Shown in pieces: positions 14,131-26,520 of a stretch of DNA of 64,000 nucleotides; position 1 is the first letter of the stretch, and each line of letters opens with the position of its first letter. The notes beneath the pieces are model-generated. The model made no database searches and was not told the DNA's origin. It was given only the letters and a program-made list of their open reading frames with translations. The position numbers were made by a program, and so were the translations under genes. This DNA is from Struthio camelus (taxonomy: Eukaryota > Chordata > Aves > Struthioniformes > Struthionidae): positions 201,368,747-201,432,746 of the forward strand of contig NC_090942.1 in assembly GCF_040807025.1 (NCBI RefSeq). Reading direction: 5' to 3'.

Positions 14131-16877
14131 AGGTAAGTAGAAACTACTGCACACCATATTAGAAACGAAGCAAACTAGTAGTTTACCGCATTTCCACTAC
14201 TTTTTCACTATTCTGTTTCTTATAGTTTATACAGACCCTCAAGAAGAGGGGGGTAGAGATTTGACTGTTTGAAGGGTGTGAGGAAAAGTCCAGATGATAA
14301 TAGATAGTATTAGATAATAATATATCTAAATATATTATTATTATACTTTCAATTATAAAGTGCCAGTACACCCACATGAAAGAATCTGCCCCTTCATCTA
14401 CAGCAATATAGCCAATATATTGTATACCCTTGCAAAACAAGCCCTCTAGTGTCCTATCACTTCAGTGCAGCAAAGCAAACACCTGCACGTCAATTCCTAA
14501 TAAACTTTGAAGAGGGGTCTAACCTATTCAATTTTGTAAGTCCTCAAGTCTGTATGGCAGTGCAACACACTAAAGAATGTTGCCATATTTTCTAGTTTGG
14601 GTAAAGTTTAAATAGGCAGTTTTAACAGCAGCTTGAACAACATTTCTAGTGAGCACTAAAACTGCATGCTAAATAGCTTTTATGCAGGAAGTGACTAAAT
14701 CTTTCTGGACAAAAGAAATTAAGCTCTCCTACTACTGCTAGAGACGAAAGTGACAGTTTCTTTATTTGAAGTTTTGCTTTCACCTTGGGGTGCCACCATT
14801 ACGTTCCCCTTGTCTGCCATTAGAAATGAATTAGCTTCTTACATATTTTCCTGCTCTAATACCATCAACTCACATCGTTTGCTATAATTACTACTAGTTT
14901 ATTAGAATTACTACAAGTGTAACAGTGACAAAAAAAGACCGCAGCAGTCAATGGAAAACTAGGAAGGAAAACTAGGACTATGGTCTTTTTTGATCATAAA
15001 GACTACAAACTTAAAAATAAAGTAAATAAGAACTTCAGAACCAAATACAGTTTTTCTACAGTCAACACACCATGTGGAGCTCAGCTGTAACAACTGACGT
15101 TGCTGAACACTGGATCAGCTGAATAACAGGTTCAGGTTTTGGCAGTGAACATACAAGAAACTGCATCTGGTGACCCCATCTCAACAAACCCAAAGCCTCA
15201 CTTTGTGGCAAAGGGCACCACATGGCTGGGTTGGCTCTTTCATAAAGTGGGTCATAAAAACCACAGTATGCTCTTGTCAGGTCACTAAAGAGCATATGGT
15301 CTATTTCTCTCTTTAGGATTCTCACTACACCGAGATTACTGTAAGACTGTCTCCCAAAATATCCCCATGTAGTTTCAGCTGGATACATTGCCTTTAAGTC
15401 TCCTCCAACAGTTCCGACATGAAGCTGCTATCTAGTTTTGTACTGTCACATTTCACCTCAGAGGCAACTGTAAAAGCAACCAGGAAAAAAAGAAGTGAAG
15501 TCTGTTGTCATACTAAAAACACTAACTCTTACTACTGTTAAACTGGATTTTCATCATCAAGAGCTTCCAAATATATATTTGCACACACTGACTTATTATT
15601 TCTCCTCAGTGTTTGTTCTGTTCATTAGAAATCTGTACGCAAAAAGTGTTGTCATTTTAAAAGAGCTCCAATATTTTCAATAAAACGTTCACAGTCCTGT
15701 AACACACATTCTTCAAAGTCCTTTGAAAACTGAGGGATATGAATAGGCTTAAAGGGGCTTTTGTTATTTAAAGTAACAATCAAAAGTATATAATGAAGTT
15801 TAAAGTACATGTATATGTTTAAGGAAAAAAGTTTGAAAACTTAAAGAGAGCAAAACGGTAACTTCACATGTACTTATGCAGCTCAAACTTTCTTTACTAC
15901 AAGTGACTTACTCAAGACGGTTACTCATCCACCAATATCTACTATTTGGGGGATAACGAAATAGTATTATTTGGCATATAAGAACATGAAAAAGTTGAAC
16001 TCTATCTTTCATAAGCTTATCACTGTAAGACACAATGTCCATTCATCCATCATCATAGTTACAGAAAATGAGTAATTACATGTTTGCTTTCACAACTTGA
16101 TTCCTTTTGATAAAGGTCTCTAAACAGAACCTTTAACTTCAATCTGAAATCCATCCGTATAATTTAAGATCATGTATCTGCAAGTACACTAGAAACTACA
16201 AAATCATCCAGAGACACTGATATCTTACATATCTGAGTGACGGTTTAAGGGCAATTACATAGCATATTTCATACAGAAAGCTTTCAGAACCTGGAAGGCA
16301 AATAAGAGACAACAGAGGAAGGGAAAAAGAAGGAGCCACTAAGTGAACAACATGGCAAAAAAGTAGACAATGTATTTCACTCATCAGTTTTCTGACAGAG
16401 CCTAATCAAATATCATACCTTGATTTTTTTCCGCAGAAAAGATAGGACTGATTTAAAGATTTAAATCATACACTCTGAATAACTGAGAGAAAAATCTACG
16501 CTAAAGACCCCATTTGGTCTTTAGCTATCCATTTTTAAAAACACAGTTATATTTTGCTGAAATTACTCAAAATAACACTAGCACCAGTAGCTCTAGACAC
16601 TCTGTCCCAAATATCATCAAGCAGACTGATAATTTGACTAAAAATGTTTGAATAATGCTTCACCAGTATCAAATTCTGAATTCCCTATATACTGCTGCAG
16701 TCCAGCATGCTTAACGGCTGCAAAGAGTTTGACGTAAATTGGAGACTTAGTTAATATCTTTCAATACCTCACCTATTCTCATATTAGAGGTCTCCTTATC
16801 TTTACCGAAACTAGAGTTGGTTGTAACAGCAAAGTACCTGCACGTAAGGAGACTTGAGGCTACAGCCTCTCAAACTC

Positions 16878-16902
16878 AAAAAAAAAAAAAAAAAAAAAAA
16901 AA
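16878..16902. repeat. A25 homopolymer run
   Basis: Twenty-five consecutive A residues in CDK8 intron 1. The flanking bases show no processed gene copy and no obvious target-site duplication, so it is called as a simple repeat only. Confidence 0.95.
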
Positions 16903-18205
16903 CATTGAGACAATGTAAGAACTATTCTTCTGAACAGTACAGGTTTGAAGGATCCAACTTAAAATTTGAAAAAAAAAAGTGAGCTGACTCATAGCCGTGA
17001 ACAAGATTCACACAGAAATAGCTGTGCTACTATTAATATGAGCATGTTTAAGGCACATTAGACAAAATAAGGCGTAACCAATCCCATTACAAAATCATTC
17101 CGTAGGTTCGTTGAGCATTTCTAGAATTATAACATGTAAAAAGAACCAGATCATATTTCAGTCATAAGTGACAAAGGCCTTTTTAAAGGTGCTTTATTTA
17201 TCAAATGTAAAAAGAATACCCAGAGCTTTAAAATACACATTATAGCAATTGGAACACACAAAGCACTACTGTGATGAGACTGCAGCAAAAATAACGTGTA
17301 ATTTAAAATTTAGGATCTATTACAAGAACAAGCTCTGCCCCCCCTATTTCTTCTGCTCCCTGTTTCCTATTGTTCTGTTGTTGAAAAAGTGGTGCCATGT
17401 CATGGATTAGCGAACCCACAGTTAGCTGTATTTGCTCTTTTAAACATTTGTGCCAGGAAATTTTACTCAAGTCTGTACAAAGAACTAGTCACAAACATAG
17501 ATCTTTCAAAATATTTTTAAGCCCTGAAAGGTCCAGCAGACTTCAGCTCCAGGAGCAGCCAGGAAGAACACCCAAAATGGTGACTACAAGTAATAAATCA
17601 GACAAAAAAAAAAGCACTATGGAAAAAATAAAATCCTGTTCTACAGGGCAGATGGTGAACATTTGAGGTGGCTACTTGTTTATTCAAAGTGGAAATTGGT
17701 TAAGCGTTTTCCTAAACTAGATCTTTCTCTTTTTTTCCTCCAAAAGCTATCAGTAGGAAAACAAGACTCCAGCATTACACTGAAGGGATAGGAACGGTCA
17801 GACTAAAGCACGCTCCGGGTGACGTACGAGACAGCAAGCACAGGCGAGCCGAGCAGCGGGTTTTAACAGCGCACCAGAGGAAGACGCGCCAGCGAGAGAG
17901 AAGCTAAGAGAGGGCAAGAGGAAAGGCGGCATGAACGGCCGGGCGGGGGGCCCGTGCACGGACACGCCGGGCACCGAGACACCGAGGGGCAGTGCAGCAA
18001 GGCCCCAGGGCTGCGGCGCCGGGCGCGGCGGGGACCGGCGGCGGCCCAGGAGGTGCCGGGGAGAGGAGGAAGCGGTGGGCGCGGGAGCCCCGGCGGCAGG
18101 GCGGGGAAGATGGAGGAGGCGCGGGCAGGGCGAGAGGGGCCGGGGGGGGAAGGGGGGAGGGTGGCGGCGGCGGCCCGCCACGGGGGGAGCCGCGCTCCTC
18201 ACTCA

Positions 18206-18915
<710 letters not shown>

Positions 18916-18988
18916 CCCTGGGTGCTTTGCGGGGCGGCGGTGCAGGGCGGGGCGGGGGGCAGAGGGGGCAGGCGGGCCGCGCCGCCGG

Positions 18989-19129
18989 CCGCACGGCCCG
19001 CTACGGGAGGCGGCGGCGGCGGCGCGGCTCCGGCCGCACGGCCCGCTACGGGAGGCGGCGGCGGCGGCGGCGGCGCGGCTCCGGCCGCACGGCCCGCTAC
19101 GGGAGGCGGCGGCGGCGGCGCGGCTCCGG
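18989..19129. repeat. GC-rich tandem triplication (45/51/45-bp units)
   Basis: Three copies of a unit starting ccgcacggcccgctacggga begin at 18989, 19034 and 19085 and are otherwise nearly identical. The middle copy is six bases longer through two extra CGG triplets. Each unit contains a short (CGG)n run. The repeat lies about 650-800 bases upstream of the CDK8 start codon, distal to the SBS cluster. Copy lengths are multiples of three, so open frames continue through it, but I see no evidence that it is translated. Confidence 0.9.
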
Positions 19130-19499
19130 CCGCGGGGTCTCCAGGCGCAGGCGCAGCACTGGGCGTTGCGAACTTGCGGCCACTGGTGGCGTCAGCAGGC
19201 TGTCGGCGTGGCGTCATGAGGAGGCAGCGCGCGTTGTCCTCGCGGCGTGCCGTGCCCCGGGCGCGGGGGGCGTTGCGGTGCCCAGCTTGCTCCAGGCGGA
19301 TGGTGCCGGATGGTCCTTGCCTGCCGCGGCTGCCAAGTCGTGTTTTAACGCTGTTCTGCTCAGTAAGCTCGCGCGAGTTGGGGTGCGGCGAACCCTCTGC
19401 CTGGGAGCGCAGCGGCACGCCGGCCTCCCGCCGCCTGCCGCGCCCTGCGGAAGCAGCACCTTTCGCAAAGCCCTTGCGCCCTCCCGGGAAGCCGTCGCC

Positions 19500-22400
19500 C
19501 TCTGATTCCTCTCCGTCCTTGGCACAGCTTCAGTTACTAAACCCAACGCAAGGCCAGGGAGACGGCTTTTGCAGTAGGGACTGTGTAACTGAACTAAAAG
19601 TGCAGGAGTCTCTTTAAGTACAGCCCAGCTTTTGGCATTTTTAGCAATTGCGCGTAAATGCAGCACATTGCATCTCAAGAATGCAGTGCTGGTTAGTGGG
19701 CGCTCACATCCCTCCACGAGAGACAAAATATTGCACAGTTTGGGGGATTCTAATCGAAAAATTATATTTTCTGGTACTTTCTGAATGTTTTTCCATTTTA
19801 ATTTACACATTAAGCTTGATTCCTGAAAATTGGGCATAGGGATGTGTCAGCCCTACTGACATTACTCAAATAATTACTGATGTCAGAGGCCCACAGTTTG
19901 ACCTTCGGTATGTAGCTGTTAGGGACGTAACTTTTGTTAGATAAAGCACAATTACGCAGATGTTATGAAAAAAAACCCACATGTAATTAGTAGAAATACC
20001 AGAATAAAATTTATGCAAGAACATTTGCCTGGCAACTCGCTACACCAATCAACAAGAAACAGCTTGCAGTGGTCTGCCAACCAGCAAAGATGAAACAGTC
20101 TGGAAGATGCTCTCCACCTGTTAAAACTCATCCACCTCAGTCTGCAGGAGAGCGGCATGACAATACCTTCAGGGACACCTGACCGTGGAGAACCTCCCGG
20201 GGCACCTGGGACCAGGCTTGCAGAGCTGGAGCCACCGCTCTCAGCGCTCTGCTCCTCCTGACAACTCTCACTCCTGTCAGCAAGGAGAAAGGAAGTAGAG
20301 ATAATCCCTTTGCTGTAACTTTGTAGTGTTCTTTGCATTATTCATCACTCTTTCACACAGGCAATAAATATCCAAACTCCTTCACACCAATCCAATTATT
20401 GCACAGTAATGAATGCATGCACTTAGTCTATCCCCATCTAAACCATGACAGGGTGTGGAGGAGAATCAATGTCTGCTTAGAAAGAAAAGACAGCATGAAT
20501 ACAAACGGGGATATAGAATCCAGACTCGTTTTCTGAGGACCTGTGATACTTTTTACATGTTTACACTAAACCATTTGGAAAGAATTCCATACTTTGCCAA
20601 ACAAACTCAGAAGACAAAACCACAATAAAAATAACTTTTTTTCTCTTTTAGGTTTTGATCCTTTCGTAAGAGTGTTTAGAAGTCTGCCTCCCTGCAAATG
20701 TTTCTTTCATTAGCCTTTCCTAACATTTGGTTTGTATGTCATTTAGAAGTAGCGTAACTAAAGTTTTCTGCTTCTTCGCTTTGTTTTTACTTCAGATGCT
20801 TTTATTGTGGGTAACATCTAGTTTTACCAATTCAAATGGATGAGTACCAAGTCCTAAGAGACTTGGAAAAGCAAGAACATCTTGATCTTTTTAATGGTAA
20901 GACATTAATACTGACGTTTCAGGACCAACTTTCAATTTTATTTCATGGAAAAAATGCATACTTCTCTGTGATTTGTTTTAAAAAATCTGTCAAAGTACAA
21001 CAGCATAATATCAAGAAAAGTTTCATTTTTTGCTCCGTTCTTAAAAAGAAAGAGATGACCAGGCCATGATCTGCTATTCTTGACTCTCAGGTCCCCACAA
21101 TGGGTCTTTAAATTGGCAAGAAGTGCTTTTCATGATAGATTTTCTTATTTCATACAAACATTTTTTTCATCTCTCCTTTCCTGCTGTCTCAGAAATCAAT
21201 TTAAAAAGCTGTAAATGTATGCTTAACATGCCCTGCTGAATTCATTTAACCAGAGCTTTCCCCTTTTCCTCTATCTTTCACGCTATCCTTTACAAGATCT
21301 TCCTATTCCAACTTTGTGTTGTATCTAGTTTCCTGCACGCAAACACTTTTGACGTTTTTTTGTCTGAAACCACTACACCTGAAGAAAATCAGTTCTCCAT
21401 AGAAAAGTAACTGTCATTGTGTTAGCATTGAGAAAGCATAGTGGGTTGGAGATGGTTATCCAAGTGAGCAGTATCAGCTCAAAGAGGAAAGTAGTCACGA
21501 AGGTTCACTTCATTAAATGTCTCTGAATGTAGGGAATTGTATTTCGCAGTGAAAGAGCTGAATTGTCTGGGAACTGGCAGGACTGTAGTAATAAGCAGAT
21601 GTTGACTGTTGAGGTAAGGCACCAGATAAAGAGGGTTCTGTACCCGAGCTGGAGCAGCAGCCCTGCAGATTCTGAAAGCAAAGCTGGTTTTGTTGTGAGC
21701 ATGTTGGCATGCTAATGTCCACAGTGTAGGTGGAAGAATCAGAATCTGCGAAGCAAAGCTTGTAGCTGGGGAATATACAAAAAACTACGTAATCTACTAC
21801 TACTACAAAAGGCTACTTAATTTGCAGTCTTTGTAAACAGAGGGGGAAAATATAACAGCATATATCTTTTTTTGCTTTCTCATCCTTGTATTTTTAAATG
21901 GATTCCTACAACAACCACATGTCCCCATGCCATTAGAATGCCCCTAGAATGTCATCTCCACTCCATTCACTCATTTGCCAAATTTAAACATGCAGATTAT
22001 GCTTTTCAGAGACCAGCTACTCTTCATTTAAAAGTAGCTACCTGCTAACGGTTTCACACTGAAGCCAAAGGGATATTCTTTAGCAGTTTGACTAAAAATT
22101 ATTCCCAGCTTGATACTCAATGAGAAAGGGCCAGCCCTGCTAAGTACTGTACATCTTCCACTTCTGCTTAGATTAGTGAAAGCTGAAGGCAACAGAATAT
22201 TAGGGGCTGGAGGGTTCTTTTCTGTTTGTAAAGAAAAACAAATGTTGTGATACTTACACAGACTGATCATTTTCTAGAAACGTTGCAGCTGTTAATGTGC
22301 AGATGAGTTAGCTGAATACTGGCTGTATTTAAGAAAGTAGTTTATTTAAAGCTGAAGTGTTGATTGTACAAATAGTTTTGTATGTAAAGTTAAGTACGTT

Positions 22401-22765
22401 TTATTTTATATTTAACTGCACTTTTTTGTCAAGTTGATTAGACTACTAATGTGCGTGATTTAACAAGGTGTCCCGGGCTCTGGCACAAGTGCAAGTCACT
22501 AAGAAACGTACTTCAGTTCTTTGGATCCAGGTCCTGCATAGAAGACAGTCATGCAGCAACACATCTGTTTGCCAGACACAGGACCATGCTCAGTAAATAG
22601 GAGTCTGTTTAATGCTCCTGAACAAGCCTGGGAGTCAGTTCTAAAGAGTCTCTGCAGCCCTTGAAAAGTCTTCCTGTGAAGAACTTTTGTTACCAAAAAG
22701 AGCTGTATTTGAGGGGAAGTAAATACTAATATTGAATATTATTTTACATTATTTCAGCAGACACA
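19500..22765. other. CDK8-RNF6 intergenic interval, left part
   Basis: AT-rich DNA with no recognised conserved gene. It contains one exon candidate at 20796-20896 (listed separately). On the minus strand there are two stretches with splice-like edges, near 22040-22245 and 21513-21750, that could be strung together in frame. All three minus frames are open over the second and neither resembles a known protein, so they are not called. Confidence 0.6.
20796..20896 (+). other. Candidate unassigned exon with a start codon (possible RNF6 alternative first coding exon or divergent transcript)
   Basis: A long pyrimidine tract (ttctgcttcttcgctttgtt and on to ttcag, ending 20795) is followed by a 101-base segment and a good donor, gtaaga, at 20897. 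An ATG at 20836 opens 20 codons reading MDEYQVLRDLEKQEHLDLFN, with an in-frame TAA just upstream, and ends in phase 1. RNF6 exon 2 starts at 29346 with 20 open bases before its usual ATG, so a splice would be in frame and add GRLGIIA between the two. The protein segment matches nothing I recognise. Phase agreement alone has about a one-in-three chance. It could equally be an exon of a divergent noncoding transcript or a coincidence. Confidence 0.3.
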
Positions 22766-22769
22766 GAGA

Positions 22770-23555
22770 CATTCAGGTTGGAAGGGACCTCCAGAGATCA
22801 CCTAGTTTAATCTTCTGCTCAGAGCAGGGTTGCCATTAAATTCAGGTTGCTCAGGGCTTTGTCCGGTCGGGTCTTGAATACCTCTGAGGAGGGAGATTCC
22901 ACAATCTCTCTCAGTGATCCTCCTGAGCAGGGGACCCTGTCACTGCCCTCAGGGTGAAAACTTTTGTCCTTATAGCTACTCTGAATCTCCCCTCTTTCAG
23001 TTTATGACCGCTACCTCTCCTCCCACCGTGCATCTCAGCAGAGAGCCCAGCACTGTGTTCTCACTAACTTCCTTGTCAGTACTGGCAGGCTGCTATTGGG
23101 ACCCTCAGCCTCTCCTCACAGGGCAAGTGATCTAGCCCCTGACCATCTCGGTGGCTTCCACTGAACTCGCTCCAGTTTATCAATATTTTTCTTGTACTGG
23201 GGAGCCCCAAACTGGACACTGTGTTCTAGATGCAGGCAAACAAGTGCCAAGCAAAGGCAAATAATCACTTGCCTCATCTATTGTCTATGTTTCTGCTGAT
23301 ACAGCCCAGGATGCAATTAGTCTTCATCACGGCCAGGGTGCACTCTTAGCTCATGTTTTGCTTTCTCCACTGTCCACCAGAATCCCCAGATCTTTTTCAG
23401 CAGAGACACTACCAGTCAGTAAGTCTCCATTCAGTATTGTCTCAGATGAAGGACTTGGCGTTTTCCCTTGCTGAATTTCCTGAGGCTCCTAATGAGCCAT
23501 TCCTCCAGCCTGTCTAGGTCCCTTTCAGGGCAGCCCTGCCCACACGCATATCAAT
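22770..23555 (-). mobile_element. CR1 LINE fragment, antisense, 3' part
   Basis: The plus strand opens with the signature ggttggaagggacctccaga, followed by the standard reverse complement of the CR1 ORF2 C-terminus and 3' region. The recognisable parts are a reversed 'DRTRGN'-type segment, the ggagccccaaactggacact part near 23199 and the ccaggatgcaattagtcttc part near 23306. The sense strand is minus and the 3' end is on the left. It is about 0.8 kb long, 5'-truncated, and all frames are broken. It is less diverged than the copy at 4.5-6.0 kb. Confidence 0.9.
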
Positions 23556-23559
23556 TTGA

Positions 23560-25150
23560 TGACACCAGGTCAGTTCATCTGCACTTACTAAGACTAGATT
23601 TAAAAAACTGATTAAAAGAATAGGTTCTGCCTTAGTTACATAATATGAAGTAATAAAATATAATAGAATAAACTCACTTTCTAAACAACTTAAATGACTG
23701 TACAATCAGATGAAAATCAGGCTTGCAGGTTTTATGATAGCTTTACAAAACTTAATTGCTGAGGTTTGCTGCCCTCTATAGACTATTTTTATTATAGTTC
23801 CAAGGAAAGTATTTTCTTGTGCAAAATATTGCTTCAGTGCATTAATAATATTTAAGGAAAGATCTATTATTGTTAATTCATATTAAGAACATAATGTAAA
23901 ATGAACAAATACATAGTTATATTGTATTGTTGGAAAATGTGAGTTTGAATAGGAAGTGAATGCAAAATTCTGCATTGCATTTGAGAAAGCATCAGTAGTA
24001 AATAAACTAATTCAATATAAGCTTTGAGGAAGGAAAGACATGAAATATGAGCCAGTAACCATAGAAATGGTGCAAAATTATACAAGGAACCTAAATGTAA
24101 CCTCTGTGTAAACTCATTTCTCAACTAGAATAAACAAATCCTGGAGCGTGTAGTGTAAATGGGGGAGTGGATGTATCTTCCCAGGCACTGGCTCTTACCC
24201 CCTTCTACCACTTCATTCATTTATGGGGGTTTGCCTTCACATTAAGGCCAGGGGAGGCATTCCATAAGAAATACCCATACTTTGTTTATTTCTGCAAGCA
24301 AATTTGAACTAAAGTCTGAGTAATCTGGATATTGTCAGAATTAGGTTTTCTTACATAATTATAGAATCGTTCTCATGAAGTCTTGTGATTTTGCTGATTC
24401 AAATAGTCTATGTAAGATGAGAAACATACTCCTCTATCACAGCTTGTCAGCTTCTGCTCTGTGTAGAAGCAATTTGCAGAAGTGACTAAGAAAAGAAACT
24501 CAGTGTATGCTATCAGCATATCAGCAATCAGCATATGTGAAATTTGTAAAAGGATTTGCACCTTGTGTGAAAACTTGTAAGGCTCTACCAATGGAAACAA
24601 CTGAAATCACAGCTTTAAACATAACAGTTTCTCTGTCAGCATTAAGCACTTGATGGTTTATTTTAGAGAATGTCTGGAAAAAGTGATGGGAGGTTCCTGC
24701 AGAAGGAAAAGGTGAACAGAAAGGAAAGAAGGAGAGGAACAGATCCTGCAGAAATGGGAGAAGGATCCTGTCTGAAAAGCAGGCTAGAGAAGAAGAGAGT
24801 AGGAAAAAAATGGTGATTATAGTAAATGACACAAAGATTGAGATTATAAAGTACCCGATGAGTACCTGAAGCTGCAAGCTCGCTACGCTGAATTGGTAAA
24901 ACACAACGACAGTCAATAACATTATGAGATTATGTTAAAGTTACTGAGTTTATTCTACAGTTTAAAACTGATGTATTGTCAATTCCCCCTTGTGTAAGTA
25001 AATCTACCTTTACGGGCTCACCCCCACCAGGGCAGGGATGATGCTGCGAGTTTGGACAAACGGTGTGCTGATGAAATGCCAGCACCCGAAACGACTTCTT
25101 TTACTTGTTTAAATGGGGAAAAGATGTGGAGAATAGCAAGTCAGCCACAA
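23560..25150. other. CDK8-RNF6 intergenic interval, right part
   Basis: AT-rich sequence with no recognisable gene. A minus-strand 133-codon frame (24521-24922) and a purine-rich plus-strand stretch (24665-24800) look no better than chance. The composition begins to rise into the RNF6 CpG island after about 25.15 kb. Confidence 0.55.
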
Positions 25151-25179
25151 CAGAAGGCCAAGGCGTAAGTGAGAACATG

Positions 25180-26520
25180 CAAAACGGGAGCCTGTGAAGC
25201 ACCGAGCAGGGGTTTCCTGCGCTGCCCGGGGTAGCAGCGGGAGCAGCCGAGGGCTGCCGGCTGCCTGCGGCCTCAGGAGCCGCTGGACGAGGGCGCGGGC
25301 CGGGCAGGCGCCGAGGCGGCCGCGCTTTACGTTTTTCCAAAGTCTTTGCCCTGGTTATTCCACAGTCGTTTCAGAGACCTTGCCCAGGACCTGTAGCTCT
25401 GACCGACAGGGCAGTTAATAAATACGGCTTGCTCGGGCGGCCAGTGGGAGGGAGGCGGACGCTCGGCAGCCCCCTCAGCGAGCAGGGCCAGGGCGGCGCT
25501 TCGGGGCGGCGCGCGCCGCGGCCGTTGCCCCGCAGAAGCGCGCGCAGCCCAACGGCCGCCCGCTGGCGCCATGCACCTCTGCGCCTGCGCGGCAGGGGCG
25601 GCGCTTGCCCGGGGGCCGCGCTCACGTGCTCGGAACCCTCTGTTCGCAGCTCCCTGCAGCCACCCGGACAGGAATCGGCGCTGGAGCGCGCCGCTCGGAG
25701 ACCGAGGGGTCCGTTTCTTTCCGGCGTTGGCGGCGGCCGCTCCTGCCGCTGGGAGGGAAGCGGAGCGCGGAGTAGGGCTAGGCCGGGTCGCCCTGGTCTG
25801 CGTCCCGGCCTGCGCCCCGGAGAGGAGGCGGGGACGGGCTCTCGGGTCCCTCCGGTGCCGCTGCTCTCTCGGCGAGACTCCCCCAGGGCACGCGGCGGCA
25901 TGGACGCCCCCCCGGTTTGGCGCAGCGGGTGATGCCGTTCCCCGCAGGGCAGGGGAGACGGGGCGGGTGGGGGAGCGGGCAGCGCTGGAGGGAGCAGATC
26001 CGGCCGGTGGCGGTTAGTGGCGGGGCCCAGCCGCGCAGACGGGGGAGGAGAGAAGCGGGCGGACAGGGAGTCTGCCCTGCCCCGTCGTGATTGGCCGGCG
26101 GCCGTGCCTCGCCCCGGTGATTGGGCGGGGGAGGTGTCAATCACGTCACCTCGCCCTCCCCTCCCCCAAGCCTCTGGCAACAGGCGGCGGCGGCGGCCGG
26201 GCCCGGGGCTGCCTGCTCCCTGCTCCCCGCCTGCGCACCGGGCCTGCGGCCTCGGCCCGGCCAGGGGCCCGGGGCCCGGCGCCGGGCTCGGAGACCACCA
26301 GCCCCGCACGGGGCGGCTGGGACCGGCGGGCCTTATTGCCGGCCGGGGGCGTGGGGGGGAGGGAGGCGGGTAGCCCCAGGCCTTAGGGTTGGCTCGCTTT
26401 GGGTTTCCTTCCGCCTGTTTTTAATTGCCTTGTGGTTCTTTTTTTGTCTCTCTTTCCTCCCCCTCCTCCCCCAGGCTCTGCTTTTTGTCTCCCCCCACCC
26501 CACCCCCCTTCAAATTGGGT
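25180..26520 (+). promoter_or_regulatory. RNF6: CpG island: RNF6 promoter and probable 5' UTR exon
   Basis: A second GC-rich, CpG-dense island about 3 kb upstream of the first RNF6 coding exon. RNF6 exon 2 begins with an acceptor (ttcag, ending 29345), so at least one upstream noncoding exon is expected, and this island is the natural place for it. I cannot fix the transcription start or the exon 1 donor. gtgaga near 26519 and gtggta near 26628 are possible donors, but neither is decisive. Long open frames across the island are composition artefacts. Confidence 0.75.
26089..26149 (+). promoter_or_regulatory. Paired inverted CCAAT boxes plus CRE-like element
   Basis: Two gattgg (reverse CCAAT) boxes start at 26089 and 26119, 30 bases apart, about three helical turns, a spacing typical of co-bound NF-Y. 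A tgtcaatca TALE/PBX-like site (26135-26143) overlaps the start of tcacgtca (26141-26148), a one-base variant of the CRE. The cluster lies in the RNF6 CpG island and probably marks the core promoter, with the start site just downstream. Factor assignment is by motif only. Confidence 0.55.

Noticed and set aside
15062-15388. 108-codon minus-strand frame in CDK8 intron 1
   Set aside because: Several frames of this length are expected by chance in 64 kb at this base composition. No domain, splice context or known repeat was recognised.
21513-22245. Two minus-strand exon-like segments (KNPPAPNILLPSAFTNLS-type and CSQQNQLCFQNLQ-type) with compatible splice phases between CDK8 and RNF6
   Set aside because: Plausible by eye, but three minus frames are open together over the second segment, their length is within chance for this composition and no protein family is recognised. 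RNA-seq junctions would be needed.
24521-24922. 133-codon minus-strand frame left of the RNF6 island
   Set aside because: Hydrophobic, Phe/Ser-rich translation typical of pyrimidine-rich DNA. A possible splice-like end near 24557 is weak.
25371-26309. 312-codon minus-strand and overlapping plus-strand frames in the RNF6 island
   Set aside because: Composition artefacts: Pro/Arg/Ala-rich, mutually overlapping, no homology recognised.
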